A stretch of DNA of 64,000 nucleotides from UBA1926 sp036732005. Its GTDB lineage: Bacteria; Planctomycetota; Phycisphaerae; Phycisphaerales; UBA1924. The stretch's first letter is position 1, and each line of letters starts with the position of its first letter. Where the stretch lies: NCBI GenBank assembly GCA_036732005.1, contig DAINDF010000003.1, forward strand, positions 289,845 to 353,844, in the 5' to 3' direction. The notes under the pieces are model-generated. The model worked only from the letters and a program-made list of their open reading frames with translations, was not told where the DNA came from and did not search any database. Shown one piece after another: positions 42,973-52,088 of the stretch. The translations under genes were made by a program, and so were the position numbers.

Positions 42973-43319
42973 GGCTGGTCGACCTCCATCGATGCGAGTT
43001 CGAGTTCGTTCCCGGCGAGGATCACGGGCCCGGGCTCGTCGCAGCGGGCGCACAGGAACGGGCCCACGCCGTCCGCTTCCGCCTCGTGCCCGCAGGCGGG
43101 GCAGCGCACGCGGGCGGGGACGCGTTCGACGATGAGGGCCGCCCCTTCGCAGGCGGTGCCGTCGGCGGCGAAGGGGTAGGCCGATTCGAGCGCCTCGACG
43201 ACCACGCCGGAGAGGGCGCCGACGCGGACGCGGATGGATCGGATCGCGGCGGCGCCGGCGTCCCGAGCGGCGGCCTCGGCGAGTTCGACCAGGCTGACCG
43301 CGACGGAGAGTTCGTGCAC
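42969..43319 (-). CDS. hypA: Hydrogenase nickel metallochaperone HypA
   Basis: HypA loads Ni(II) onto the hydrogenase precursor with HypB. The 116-residue product begins MHELSVAVSLVELAEAAA with the nickel-binding MHE start (His2, Glu3). The structural zinc site is a CPACGH plus CARC pair (near residues 73-92). The start is a GTG. A TAGCAT hexamer lies about 19 nt upstream on the minus strand in the 127-bp gap shared with the divergent hypC. Confidence 0.95.
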   Translation of the reverse strand: MHELSVAVSLVELAEAAARDAGAAAIRSIRVRVGALSGVVVEALESAYPFAADGTACEGAALIVERVPARVRCPACGHEAEADGVGPFLCARCDEPGPVILAGNELELASMEVDQP

Positions 43320-43394
43320 CCGGAGCCCCTTCGGCGAATGCTAGAGCGCCGTGGGGGAAGCGGGTGCGGGGTCGTTCCGGCGGGTGTGGGCCCG

Positions 43395-43400
43395 TAGAAT
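43395..43400 (+). promoter_or_regulatory. TAGAAT -10-like element for hypCDEF
   Basis: TAGAAT lies 46 nt before the hypC ATG in the gap between the divergent hypA and hypC genes. The -35 region is GC-rich and unremarkable. Confidence 0.35.
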
Positions 43401-43446
43401 CTGCGGTTGCGCCGGCGGGATTTCCGCGTCGGCGGAGGGCCGGAGC

Positions 43447-43719
43447 ATGTGTCTTGCGATCCCCGGGCAGGTCGTCACGGTGCATCCCGCAGAGGAGATG
43501 GCGGTGGTCGACATCATGGGCGTGCGTCGCCGGGTCGGCACGCAGATGCTGATCGACGAGCCCGTGTCGGCGGGGGACTGGGTGCTGGTGCATGTGGGCT
43601 TTGCGCTGAGCCGGATCAGCGACGAGCACGCGCGGGAGCAGTTGCGGGTTCTGGAGGCGTTGGGCGACGCGGAGGATGCGCGGGCCGAGGCGCACGGGTA
43701 CGGGGGCGAGCCCGGGTGA
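43447..43719 (+). CDS. hypC: Hydrogenase maturation chaperone HypC
   Basis: HypC carries the Fe(CN)2CO unit with HypD. The 90-residue product starts MCLAIPGQVV; the invariant Cys2 is the ligand. VVDIMGVRRRVGTQMLID and GDWVLVHVGFALSRI are the family's OB-fold strands. GGAG precedes the ATG closely. It is the first gene of the rightward hyp operon; hypD follows 7 bp later. Confidence 0.94.
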   Translation: MCLAIPGQVVTVHPAEEMAVVDIMGVRRRVGTQMLIDEPVSAGDWVLVHVGFALSRISDEHAREQLRVLEALGDAEDARAEAHGYGGEPG

Positions 43720-43726
43720 GGTCACG

Positions 43727-44836
43727 ATGAGGTATGTGGACGAGTTCCGCGACGCCGGGCTGATCCGCCGCACCGCCGGCGAGATCGCAAGGCTCGCGGA
43801 CCCGGGGTCTCCGTGCCGGATCATGGAGATCTGCGGGGGGCACACGCACGCGATCTTCCGTTTCGGGCTCCATCAACTGCTGCCGAGGGGCGTGGAGCTG
43901 ATTCACGGGCCGGGCTGCCCGGTGTGCGTGCTGCCGCCGGCGCGGGTGGACGAGGGGCTGGAGATCGCGCGGCGGGAGGGCCTGATCTTCACGGCGTTCG
44001 GGGACATGATGCGCGTGCCGGGCTCTCGGGGCAGCCCGCTGGCGGCGAAGGCCGCGGGGGCCGATGTGCGGATGGTCTACTCCCCGCTGGACGCGCTGCG
44101 GATCGCGGAGGAGAACCCGGACCGGCGGGTGCTGTTCTTTGCGATCGGGTTCGAGACGACGGCGCCCTCGACGGCGCTGACGATCCTGCGGGCGCAGGCG
44201 GCGGGGGTTTCGAACTTCTTCGTGTTCTGCAACCACATCCTGGTGCCGCCGCCGATCCGGGCGTTGCTCGGGACGCCGGGGGCCGGGTTGGACGCGTTCA
44301 TCGGGCCCGGGCATGTGTCGACGGTGATCGGGTGCGAGCCGTACCGGTTCATCGCGGAGGAGTTCGGGAAGCCCGTGGTGGTTTCGGGGTTCGAGCCGAC
44401 GGACCTGATGCAGTCGATCCTGATGATCCTGCGGCAGCGGGAGGAGGGCCTGGCGCGGGTGGAGAACCAGTACGCGCGGGCGCTGCCGTGGGAGGGCAAC
44501 CCCGCGGCGCGTCGGGCGATGGAGCGGGTGTTCGAGCCCCGCGAGGCGTTCGAGTGGCGGGGCCTGGGGTGGATCCGTGGTTCGGGGCTGAAGGTGCGGG
44601 CGGAGTTCGCGGCGTTCGACGCGGAGGCGTCGTTCGCGCCGGCGGGGCTGGAGCCGGTCGCGGCCGATCCGCGGGCCTGCTGCGGGCCGGTGCTGCGTGG
44701 GGCGATCAAGCCGGCGTCGTGCCCGCTGTTCGGGGTTGAGTGCACGCCCGAGCGGCCCGTGGGGGCGTTGATGGTTTCGAGCGAGGGCGCCTGCGCCGCC
44801 CACCACCGCTACACGACGGTTACAGTGGGCCCATGA
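43727..44836 (+). CDS. hypD: Hydrogenase iron-cyanide assembly protein HypD
   Basis: HypD, an iron-sulfur protein, assembles the iron-cyanide group with HypC and HypE. The 369-residue product has the conserved CGGHTHAIFRFG (near 36-47) with the essential Cys, HGPGCPVCVLP (near 64-75), GFETTAPSTAL and EFGKPVVVSGFEPTDL. The C-terminal four-cysteine region for the 4Fe-4S cluster is visible as ACCGPVLRGAIKP...CPLFG...C, ending in GALMVSSEGACAA. The length is standard. Its stop overlaps the hypE ATG by 3 bases (ATGA). Confidence 0.95.
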   Translation: MRYVDEFRDAGLIRRTAGEIARLADPGSPCRIMEICGGHTHAIFRFGLHQLLPRGVELIHGPGCPVCVLPPARVDEGLEIARREGLIFTAFGDMMRVPGSRGSPLAAKAAGADVRMVYSPLDALRIAEENPDRRVLFFAIGFETTAPSTALTILRAQAAGVSNFFVFCNHILVPPPIRALLGTPGAGLDAFIGPGHVSTVIGCEPYRFIAEEFGKPVVVSGFEPTDLMQSILMILRQREEGLARVENQYARALPWEGNPAARRAMERVFEPREAFEWRGLGWIRGSGLKVRAEFAAFDAEASFAPAGLEPVAADPRACCGPVLRGAIKPASCPLFGVECTPERPVGALMVSSEGACAAHHRYTTVTVGP

Positions 44837-45855
44837 CCGCGTCCGGGGATGAGATCATCGAGATGGCCCACGGCGCCGGGGGGCGGGCGACGCGGCGGCT
44901 CGTTGAAGGGCTGTTCGCGCCGCTGCTGGGCAACCCGGCGCTGGACGCGATGGGCGACGCGGCGCTTGTCGGGGAGCGGGCCGGGCGGCTGGCGATGACC
45001 ACCGACTGCTTCGTGGTAAGCCCGGCGGTGTTTCCCGGCGGGTGCCTCGGGTCGCTGGCGGTGCACGGCACGGTGAACGATCTCGCGGTGTCGGGGGCCG
45101 AGCCGGTCGCGATCACCGCGGGGTTCGTGCTCGAGGCGGGGCTGCGTGTGTCGGCGCTGCGGGCGCAGGTCGAGGCGATGGCGTCGGCGGCGCGGGAGGC
45201 GGGCGTGTCCGTCGTCGCGGGGGACACCAAGGTCGTCGAGCACGGGCGGGCCGACGGGCTCTACATCTGCACGGCGGGGCTGGGCGTGCTGCACGCGTCG
45301 GCGGGGCTCGACCCGCGGCGCGCGCGCGCGGGCGACGCGGTGCTGGTCTCGGGCCCGATCGGGGATCACGGCGTGGCGATCCTGCTGACGAGGTCGGGGC
45401 TCGCCCTGGATTCGGACCTGGCGAGCGACAGCCGGAGCGTGCTGCCGCTGACGCGGGCGCTGCTCGACTCGGTCGGCCCGGGGGTGCGGTGGATGCGGGA
45501 CGCGACGCGCGGCGGGGTGGCGACGGTGCTCAACGAGTTCGCGCAGGCCTCGGGGCTGGGCGTGGAGATCGAGGAGGCGTGCATCCCGGTGCGGGACGAG
45601 GTCCGCGGGGCGTGCGAGCTGCTCGGGCTCGACCCGCTGCATGTCGCCTGCGAGGGTCAGTTCGTCGCGGTCGTCGCGGGGAAGGACGCCGAGCGTGCGC
45701 TCGCCGCGCTGCGGGCGATCCCGGGCGGCGAGGGGGCGCGGCGGATCGGGGAGGTGACGGGTGACGGGGCGGGGCCGGTGCGGTGCCGCTCGGCCTACGG
45801 GAGCAGCCGGGTGGTCGATGTTCTTGTCGGCGACCCCTTGCCGCGGATCTGCTGA
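44833..45855 (+). CDS. hypE: Hydrogenase maturation factor HypE
   Basis: HypE dehydrates the carbamoyl group that HypF places on its C-terminal cysteine, making the cyanide ligand precursor. The 340-residue PurM-like ATPase has MAHGAGG...ATRRL, MTTDCFVVSPAVFPGG, HGTVNDLAVSGAEP, VVAGDTKVVEHG, RDATRGGVATVLNEFA and HVACEGQFV. It ends in PRIC, and the terminal Cys is the carbamoylation site. The ATG overlaps the hypD stop, and the hypF ATG overlaps its stop by one base. Confidence 0.96.
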   Translation: MTASGDEIIEMAHGAGGRATRRLVEGLFAPLLGNPALDAMGDAALVGERAGRLAMTTDCFVVSPAVFPGGCLGSLAVHGTVNDLAVSGAEPVAITAGFVLEAGLRVSALRAQVEAMASAAREAGVSVVAGDTKVVEHGRADGLYICTAGLGVLHASAGLDPRRARAGDAVLVSGPIGDHGVAILLTRSGLALDSDLASDSRSVLPLTRALLDSVGPGVRWMRDATRGGVATVLNEFAQASGLGVEIEEACIPVRDEVRGACELLGLDPLHVACEGQFVAVVAGKDAERALAALRAIPGGEGARRIGEVTGDGAGPVRCRSAYGSSRVVDVLVGDPLPRIC

Positions 45856-48119
45856 TGACATTGACGGGCGAGACACGGGCGGTTCGGGTGGGCGTGCGCG
45901 GGGTGGTGCAGGGGGTGGGGTTCCGCCCTTTCGTGTACCGGCTTGCGCACGCCGAGGGCGTGCGGGGCTGGGTGCTCAACGGGCCGGCGGGGGTGAGCCT
46001 CCACGCGGAGGGCGCGGCGGAGGCGGTGGACCGGTTCCTGGAGCGGTTGCGGTCCGAGGCGCCCGCGGCGGCGACGGTGGCGTCGTGCGAGGTGACGGCG
46101 GCGGCGGTCGAGGGGCTCGCGCGGTTCGAGATCCGCCACTCGGAGGAGCGCGGCGCGCCGACGGCGCGGATCAGCCCGGACCTTTGCGTGTGCGAGGCGT
46201 GCGCGTCGGAGATGCGCGAGGCGGGGGACCACCGGTTCGGGTACGCGTACATCAACTGCACGAACTGCGGGCCCCGGTACTCGATCATCCGTGATCTGCC
46301 GTACGACCGCGCGACGACGACGATGCGGGCGTGGGACCTGTGCGCCCGGTGCGCCGAGCAGTACGCCGACCCGCTCGACCGGCGCTTTCACGCCCAGCCC
46401 GTGGCGTGCCCGGCGTGCGGGCCCGGGTACAGGCTGGTCGCAGGCGGGCGGACACTCTGCCGCGACGGTGAGGCGATCGCCCGCGCCGCGTCGATGCTTC
46501 GGGAGGGGGGCATCGTCGCGGTCAAGGGCATCGGGGGCTACCACCTCGCCTGCGACGCGAAGAACCCCGGGGCGGTCCGCGCCCTGCGGGAGAGGAAATT
46601 CCGCAAGGAGAAGCCCTTCGCGCTGATGGTCGGTTCGCTGGAGGAAGCGCGGTCGCTCGTCCAGCTGGAGGACGCGCATGAGCGGCTGCTGACCTCGGTC
46701 GCCAGGCCGATCGTGCTGGCGGTGGCGCGGGTCGATCTTTCCTGGGTGGCGCCCGGGAACGACTCACTGGGGGTGATGCTGCCCGGCACGCCGCTGCACC
46801 TGCTGCTCTTTGATGAAGGGGCCCCGAGGACGCTGGTGATGACCAGCGCGAACCGTTCGAGCGAGCCGATCGCCTACGAGGACGCCGACGCGTTCGTCCG
46901 GCTCGACGGGATCGCCGACGCGTTCCTGGTGGGCGAGCGCCCGATCGCGCGGCGGGTGGACGATTCGGTGATCTCCGTGGACCGCGTCGGGGGACGGACG
47001 CAGCCGTTCATGATCCGCCGGTCGCGCGGCTACGCCCCGCTGCCGGTGGCCTCGCTCGAGACCGACAGGCCGATCCTCGCGGTCGGGGCCGATCTGAAGA
47101 ACGCGATCGCGCTGGTGGTCCGAGGCGAGGTCTTCGTGAGCCAGCACATCGGCGATCTGGGCGAGGCCGAGACGGACCGGGCCTTCCGCGAGACCGTGGA
47201 GGACCTGCTGCGCATGTACGGGGTCAAGCGTCGCGATCTGCTGGTGGCGCACGACCTGCACCCCGAGTATGTCTCGACGCGGTCCGCGATGGCGTTCGAC
47301 GCGGCGGATCGCGTGGGCGTGCAGCACCATCGGGCCCATGTCGCCTCGGTGCTCACCGAGCACGGGCTGTTCGACGAGCGGGTGGTGGGCGTCGCGCTCG
47401 ACGGGACGGGGCTGGGCGAGGACGGGGCGATCTGGGGTGGGGAGTTCTTCGTCGGGAGCCTGCGGGGAGGGCTCGAGCGGGTCGGGTCGATCCGGCCTGT
47501 GTCGATGCCGGGGGGTGACGCGGCCGCGCGGCACCCCGCCCAGGCCCTCGCGGGCTATCTGCACACCGAGGAGGGCGTGGCGGCCCTGCTGGCGGCGCCC
47601 GTGGAGATGCCGCGGCGATACTTCGACGCGGTGCAGATGGTCCGTCACGGCGTGCGGTGCTTCGAGACGACCTCCGCCGGGCGGCTGTTCGACGCCGCGG
47701 CCGCGGTGTGCGGGTTCGTTCGGCCCATCTCGTTCGAGGGGCAGGCGGCGATCTGGCTGGAGCAGGCCGCCCGGCTCGCCTCGGGCTCGCCGGAGCCGGT
47801 GCGAGAGCCGTCCCTCGACCCCGCCGGCCTGCTTCTGGCGTTGATCGCGCACCGGACGGCGGGGGTGGGCGTTCGCGAGGCGGCGCTCTGGTTCCACCGC
47901 TCGCTCGCCGCCTCGGTCGCGGCCCGGGCGACGGGGCTGGCGGGCGAGCACGGCTGCGGCGCCGTGGCGCTGACGGGGGGCGTGTTCCAGAACGACCTGC
48001 TGCTCACGGGGGTCGCCCGCCAGATCGAAGACGCCGGGCTGCGGGCCGTGGTCAACCGCTCGGTGCCGGCCAACGACGGGGGGATCTGCCTGGGGCAGGC
48101 CGCCTTGGCGAGCGTCTGA
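45855..48119 (+). CDS. hypF: Carbamoyltransferase HypF
   Basis: HypF makes the carbamoyl adenylate from carbamoyl phosphate and ATP and transfers it to HypE. The 754-residue product has the expected four parts: an acylphosphatase-like domain (RGVVQGVGFRPFVYRLAHAE, about 15-34), a double zinc-finger region with CVCEACASEM, CTNCGPRYS, CARCAEQY and CPACGPGY (about 115-200), a YrdC-like domain (GGIVAVKGIGGYHLACDAKN and the KPFALMV segment), and a C-terminal Kae1-like domain with VGVQHHRAHVASV, DGTGLGEDGAIWGGEFF and LTGGVFQNDLLLTGVARQIE. It is the last gene of hypCDEF. Confidence 0.95.
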   Translation: MTLTGETRAVRVGVRGVVQGVGFRPFVYRLAHAEGVRGWVLNGPAGVSLHAEGAAEAVDRFLERLRSEAPAAATVASCEVTAAAVEGLARFEIRHSEERGAPTARISPDLCVCEACASEMREAGDHRFGYAYINCTNCGPRYSIIRDLPYDRATTTMRAWDLCARCAEQYADPLDRRFHAQPVACPACGPGYRLVAGGRTLCRDGEAIARAASMLREGGIVAVKGIGGYHLACDAKNPGAVRALRERKFRKEKPFALMVGSLEEARSLVQLEDAHERLLTSVARPIVLAVARVDLSWVAPGNDSLGVMLPGTPLHLLLFDEGAPRTLVMTSANRSSEPIAYEDADAFVRLDGIADAFLVGERPIARRVDDSVISVDRVGGRTQPFMIRRSRGYAPLPVASLETDRPILAVGADLKNAIALVVRGEVFVSQHIGDLGEAETDRAFRETVEDLLRMYGVKRRDLLVAHDLHPEYVSTRSAMAFDAADRVGVQHHRAHVASVLTEHGLFDERVVGVALDGTGLGEDGAIWGGEFFVGSLRGGLERVGSIRPVSMPGGDAAARHPAQALAGYLHTEEGVAALLAAPVEMPRRYFDAVQMVRHGVRCFETTSAGRLFDAAAAVCGFVRPISFEGQAAIWLEQAARLASGSPEPVREPSLDPAGLLLALIAHRTAGVGVREAALWFHRSLAASVAARATGLAGEHGCGAVALTGGVFQNDLLLTGVARQIEDAGLRAVVNRSVPANDGGICLGQAALASV

Positions 48120-48190
48120 GTGGGTTCATGGAACGGCGGGGCGGGGTCGGCTACCCTTGGGGCCACGGCTCGGGCGTGCCCGGCCCGTGA

Positions 48191-48281
48191 GGAGCGGTGC
48201 CCGAGAGGCTGAAGGGGGCGGATTGCTAATCCGCTGTAGTGGTCAAGACCGCTACCGAGGGTTCGAATCCCTCCCGCTCCG
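48191..48281 (+). tRNA. tRNA-Ser (anticodon GCT)
   Basis: The 91-nt sequence folds as a type II tRNA: acceptor stem GGAGCGG / CCGCTCC, D arm with GAGAGGCTGAA, anticodon arm GCGGA-TTGCTAA-TCCGC with anticodon GCT, a long variable arm (about 48234-48256) and T arm GAGGG-TTCGAAT-CCCTC. The discriminator base is G; the CCA end is not encoded. It reads serine AGC/AGT codons. A TACCCT hexamer lies about 33 nt upstream. The toxin array begins just beyond it. Confidence 0.96.
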
Positions 48282-48313
48282 TTGATTCCCGGTAAATCCA
48301 GAAACGGGCAAGA

Positions 48314-48337
48314 CTTGCGGGTTTCGAGGCCCGCAAG
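48314..48337. other. Stem-loop after the tRNA gene
   Basis: CTTGCGGG (48314-48321) pairs perfectly with CCCGCAAG (48330-48337) across an 8-nt loop, 33 nt past the tRNA. No T run follows; it could mark the tRNA transcript's end. Confidence 0.4.
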
Positions 48338-48534
48338 CCGATGTCGTTTGTTCGCGCTCTGAACTGCTGCAAGCGGTTCCCGGGCGGCCCACAACCTACG
48401 CGCAGATTCGCACACACGGCGGGGGGCGGGGGGGCGTTTCGGGCTTGCGCCGACGAGCTTGGGCGACGGTCGTGTGTCGCTCGCGCGGACGCGGCACGCG
48501 GCATCCAGCGGGACGGGGGATAGGGGCTCGGATC

Positions 48535-49417
48535 TCACGACCCCGCAAGGCGGGAGACCGTTCCGTTGGGGTCGTGCTGGAGGAAGCGGCCCAGGTGCGG
48601 GTCGTAGGTGCGGTTGCGGTTGTGATAGATGGACGGCCGGCCCACACGCAGGGCGAGGGCCTGCGTGTCGAACGACTGCCCCGCGCCCGCCATCGGCTCG
48701 GCGAAGAGGCCGTGGTGGCCCACGCGCAGGTTGAAGTTCACATACCGACCGCCGTGGAACCCGTTCGCGTACGACGGCGGCGTGGTCGGACCCGGCATCG
48801 CGTCGCGGTCGAGGAGGCGCCCGAACGGGCTCCACGCGTACTGCTCGGCCACCTCGCCCTCGTCGGTGGTGTAGCCGAGCACCGTGCCCGTCGACGCGTC
48901 GCGGATCGGGTACGCGATGCGGTCGAACCAGTCGACCACCGCGTGCAGGTCGTCCACGCCGGCGCCGGGGTGCGCGGCGTAGACATACTCGTGCTCCATG
49001 CGCACCTGGGCCTGCGGCAGCGGCGCCTCGAGGCCCATCCACGGGATCCCCGCCGGGTAGGGGTCGATGACGAGGTCCTGGATGCGACGCGAGCCCTCGT
49101 ACCAGTAGGTCTCGATGCGCGTCTCGGTGGTGTCGGCGAGGTTCCACGGCGTCAGGCGGGAGATGAGCCGGCCGAGGGCGTCGTAGGCGAAGGTCAGGAC
49201 GATCCGGCTGGAGCCGGGGTCCTGCGGGTCAACAACGACCTGCGTGTCCTCGACGCAGACCAGGCGGTTGAAGGCGTCGTAGTGGTAGAGGAAGCGGCCG
49301 TCGCCGGTCAGGTTGCCCGCCGCGTCGTGCGTGTAGGCGGTGATGGGCTGGGAGCCGGTGTCGTCGGTGAGGGTCTCGAGGCGGTTGCGGGCGTCGGTCG
49401 CGACCGTGTAGGCGGCG
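48535..49417 (-). pseudogene. Orphan RHS/YD-repeat core fragment without toxin tip (copy 1)
   Basis: The minus-strand frame encodes the last part of the RHS core of the gene at 53614: HDAAGNLTGDGRFLYHYDAF, the YDALGRLISRLTPWN YD repeat, MGLEAPLPQAQVRMEHEYVY and RNRTYDPHLGRFLQHDPN. It then diverges after DPNG and stops after TVSRLAGS, so no toxin domain is present. Upstream of about 49417 the similarity ends and the frame has no start codon or signal peptide. From 48565 to 49417 it aligns with 54391-55243 with no gaps. It looks like a displaced remnant that could serve as a recombination substrate. Confidence 0.8.
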
Positions 49418-49529
49418 AGGGGGGGACACGAACGCTGCGATCACGCCGAGATCAGGTACAGACTGAGTCTCGCATGGATCGATCGCTCCAATCCGGTGGC
49501 ACCGCCCCGTGTGCCAAATCAACCCGTGC

Positions 49530-50012
49530 TCAAGAAGGTTGGCCAGGCTTGTCGACTCTGCTTTGAGCCCATTCCTTGGCGACCAGCAGGAGTCGACCTT
49601 GATCAAACGGTGGCTGGCTGTTCAAGATCATTTCCCGAACCGCTTCATCGTCCGGCCAGGTCTTCAATACCCACTCGACCGTCCATCTGACAAGATCGTC
49701 GACCTTCTGCGGCTCGGAATCTGTAATACTCCCGGCCCAGAGTTCCTTGGAATACTCTCTAAATGGCGAATCGGGGACAAAATCATTGCTTATTCGAAGG
49801 AGCCAGCGACCACAGTGTGGAGGCTTGAGCTTGATGCTTGAGCAAGTGGTAACACCCAGCTGCAGTCCCGAACCACCGGTTGCCGGATGGGTGTCCACCT
49901 CAATCACTAGGGCCAGATCCTCGAGCGGTTTCCATGCGTACGGAGACCTGAAGATAAAACCATACTCAGTCGCCACTGACTTCAAGGAGTTCTTCAGTAT
50001 CTGACGAACCAT
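49530..50012 (-). CDS. Putative immunity protein for the copy-2 tip
   Basis: The 160-residue product (MVRQILKNSLKSVATEYGF...) is soluble, acidic and visibly less GC-rich in its codons than its neighbours. Segments AWKPLEDLALVIEVDTHPAT and LQLGVTTCSSIKLKPPHCGR are followed by a helical C-terminal half with VDDLVRWTVEWVLKTWP. The overall pattern weakly recalls DUF4304-type proteins, which occur in toxin immunity settings; I cannot assign it. It starts 14 bp after the stop of the orphan RHS tip, the position of a cognate immunity gene, and that position is the main evidence. Confidence 0.65.
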   Translation of the reverse strand: MVRQILKNSLKSVATEYGFIFRSPYAWKPLEDLALVIEVDTHPATGGSGLQLGVTTCSSIKLKPPHCGRWLLRISNDFVPDSPFREYSKELWAGSITDSEPQKVDDLVRWTVEWVLKTWPDDEAVREMILNSQPPFDQGRLLLVAKEWAQSRVDKPGQPS

Positions 50013-50026
50013 GGTTGCCCCTAAAT

Positions 50027-51521
50027 CTAGTAATAATCAACTATACCTCGCCATTTTCGACCCGTCTCTTTTTCGAGTTGTTTAATATATTTCCTGATTT
50101 GCGATGCTCCGCGTGCCCGTCCGGAGGGTGTCCCCGGCTTCAGTTCCCGAACAATATTCCTCTTCCAGTCAACCGCATCCGGGCGCAAGCCGTTGCCAAG
50201 ACGAGCTTTCGTATCGTATCCGAGCCTATCCATGATTTGTGCGTACTCTGAGTGCTTCTCGCGACCAATTCTAGTGTGAATTGTCTCGCCACTGGTCTTG
50301 TTGCCCGGGCGTCTCGGCTTCCCGGTATCGGGCTTCGGCTTAACCTTGCCGGCGAAGAAATCGATCGGATTATAACCGATATCCGTACCGGGGACCCCGA
50401 TGTGGAATGCATCATACAACCCACGACCCAATGCGAGTGGGATCCACAAGTTGTCATTTCGGCTGTGCTCATCATCCGGCAAGCCCCAATCCGACGCCCA
50501 CTCAACATCAAAGAGTTGATTCGCAGCGTAGTCAGAGACGAGGGATTCAAATGCACCCGTTACGAAATCGGATGGATCTGGCAGCAGCATATCCAGGAAC
50601 AACCCGCTCGGGTCTGTCGCGTTCACCGGGTCGTGGCCGTAGGCGGCGTAGAGGTTGCCGCCGTCGCCGAACCAGGCGGAGTGGTCGAAGGCCGAGGGCG
50701 GGGTCCAGCCGAGTTTGCCCTCGAACGCGAGGCCGGACAGGGTCTGCCCCGTGCAGTTGGGGTCGTGCTGGAGGAAGCGGCCCAGGTGGGGGTCGTAGGT
50801 GCGGTTGCGGTTGTGATAGATGGACGGCCGGCCCACACGCAGCGCGAGGGCCTGCGTGTCGAACGACTGCCCCGCGCCCGCCAGCGGCTCGGCGAAGAGG
50901 CCGTGGTGGCCCACGCGCAGGTTGAAGTTCACATACCGCCCGCCGTGGAACCCGTTCGCGTACGACGGCGGCGTGGTCGGCCCCGGCATCGCGTCGCGGT
51001 CGAGCAGCCGGCCGAACGGGCTCCACGCGTACTGCTCGGCCACCTCACCCTCGTCGGTCGTGTAGGCCAGGGTCGTGCCCGTCGACGCGTCGCGGATCGG
51101 GTAGGCGATGCGGTCGAACCAGTCGACCACCGCGTGCAGGTCGTCCACGCCGGCGCCGGGGTGCGCGGCGTAGACATACTCGTGCTCCATGCGCACCTGG
51201 GCCTGCGGCAGCGGCGCCTCGAGGCCCATCCACGGGATCCCCGCCGGGTAGGGGTCGATGACGAGGTCCTGGATGCGACGCGAGCCCTCGTACCAGTAGG
51301 TCTCGATGCGCGTCTCAGTGGTGTCGGCGAGGTCCCAGGGGGTCAGGCGGGAGATGAGCCGGCCGAGGGCGTCGTAGGCGAATGTCAGGACGATCTGGCT
51401 GGAGCCGGGGTCCTGCGGGTCAACAACGACCTGCGTGTCCTCGACACAGACCAGGCGGTTGAAGGCGTCGTAGTGGTAGACGAAGCGGCCGTCGCCGGTG
51501 AGGTTGCCCGCGGCGTCGTGG
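50027..51521 (-). pseudogene. Orphan RHS core fragment with PD-(D/E)xK-like nuclease tip (copy 2)
   Basis: The frame is open from the homology boundary near 51521 to the stop at 50027, but begins inside the core, with the first ATG at 51229 and no signal peptide. The core ends RNRTYDPHLGRFLQHDPNCT and GHDPVNATDPSGLF as in the parent gene. A unique tip of about 200 residues follows, ending in GREKHSEYAQIMDRLGYDTK, GLRPDAVDWKRNIVRELKPG and a basic helix RKYIKQLEKETGRKWRGIVD. The spacing of Asp in RPDAVD and Glu-x-Lys in RELK suits a restriction-endonuclease-like nuclease. Without a start it is either silent or usable only after recombination with the full gene. Confidence 0.75.
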
Positions 51522-51599
51522 TCACCTGAAGCTCGTCAAGTTTACATGCTCAGCGGTTTCCGCACGCCAGATCTTCCGGCGAGCCGGAGCATCAGCCGC

Positions 51600-52088
51600 C
51601 TATCGGATCCGTTTCAATGAACAAAGAAACTCTGCGAACGAACTGCCGCAAGAATACAATCGAGTTGGTGATACATCCGGATATGTATTATACCAGTCAA
51701 GCAACCACACGGGATGCCCAGTGGCGCCTAGCTCTATGAGTACTTGGTGTCCCGATGGCGTGCAGCCCACAGGCAGAAACTGGGCGGGGCACTCACCTTG
51801 CAGGTCAGCGATTACTTCGCGGATTAATTCCGAGCCTTCAAATGTTCTGCTTACTGAGTAGAAGATATGGATTGTTCCAACGGGGTTTCTAGGCATGCCT
51901 AGAATCGCGAATTGATCTCTCTTGGGCCTACCTCCATCGGCTCCAGACCAAAAATCCAATACAGCCTGGGGAAGCTGACACTCAAGCATGTGTTCTATAG
52001 TTTTGATATCATGGATCGACAAGCACGACCCCGATGGCAACAGGAGATCTCGCGAAAGCGCGGCAAAATCAAGATTATTAGTACTCAT
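51600..52088 (-). CDS. SUKH (SMI1/KNR4)-family immunity protein
   Basis: The 162-residue product starts at the ATG at 52088, where the ATGA overlaps the stop of the WHH toxin tip; an upstream in-frame start would read through the toxin. The sequence SIHDIKTIEHMLECQLPQAV followed by DFWSGADGG matches the SUKH pattern (amphipathic helix, LPxx, FxxxxxGG), with GTIHIFYSVSR and LIELGATGHPVWLLDW as later strands. SUKH proteins are known immunity partners of WHH-type and other nuclease toxins, so family and context agree. It is in the same direction as the whole array. Confidence 0.82.
   Translation of the reverse strand: MSTNNLDFAALSRDLLLPSGSCLSIHDIKTIEHMLECQLPQAVLDFWSGADGGRPKRDQFAILGMPRNPVGTIHIFYSVSRTFEGSELIREVIADLQGECPAQFLPVGCTPSGHQVLIELGATGHPVWLLDWYNTYPDVSPTRLYSCGSSFAEFLCSLKRIR

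Noticed and set aside
43447..48119. hypCDEF as evidence of a hydrogenase operon inside the window
   Set aside because: Only maturation genes are present; no subunit with the nickel-binding CxxC pairs was found in any frame.
49229..49606. A 125-codon minus-strand frame joining the immunity gene's end to the copy-1 core fragment
   Set aside because: It reads the immunity gene's DNA and the core in the wrong frame; its product is a chance junction rich in Arg, His and Pro.
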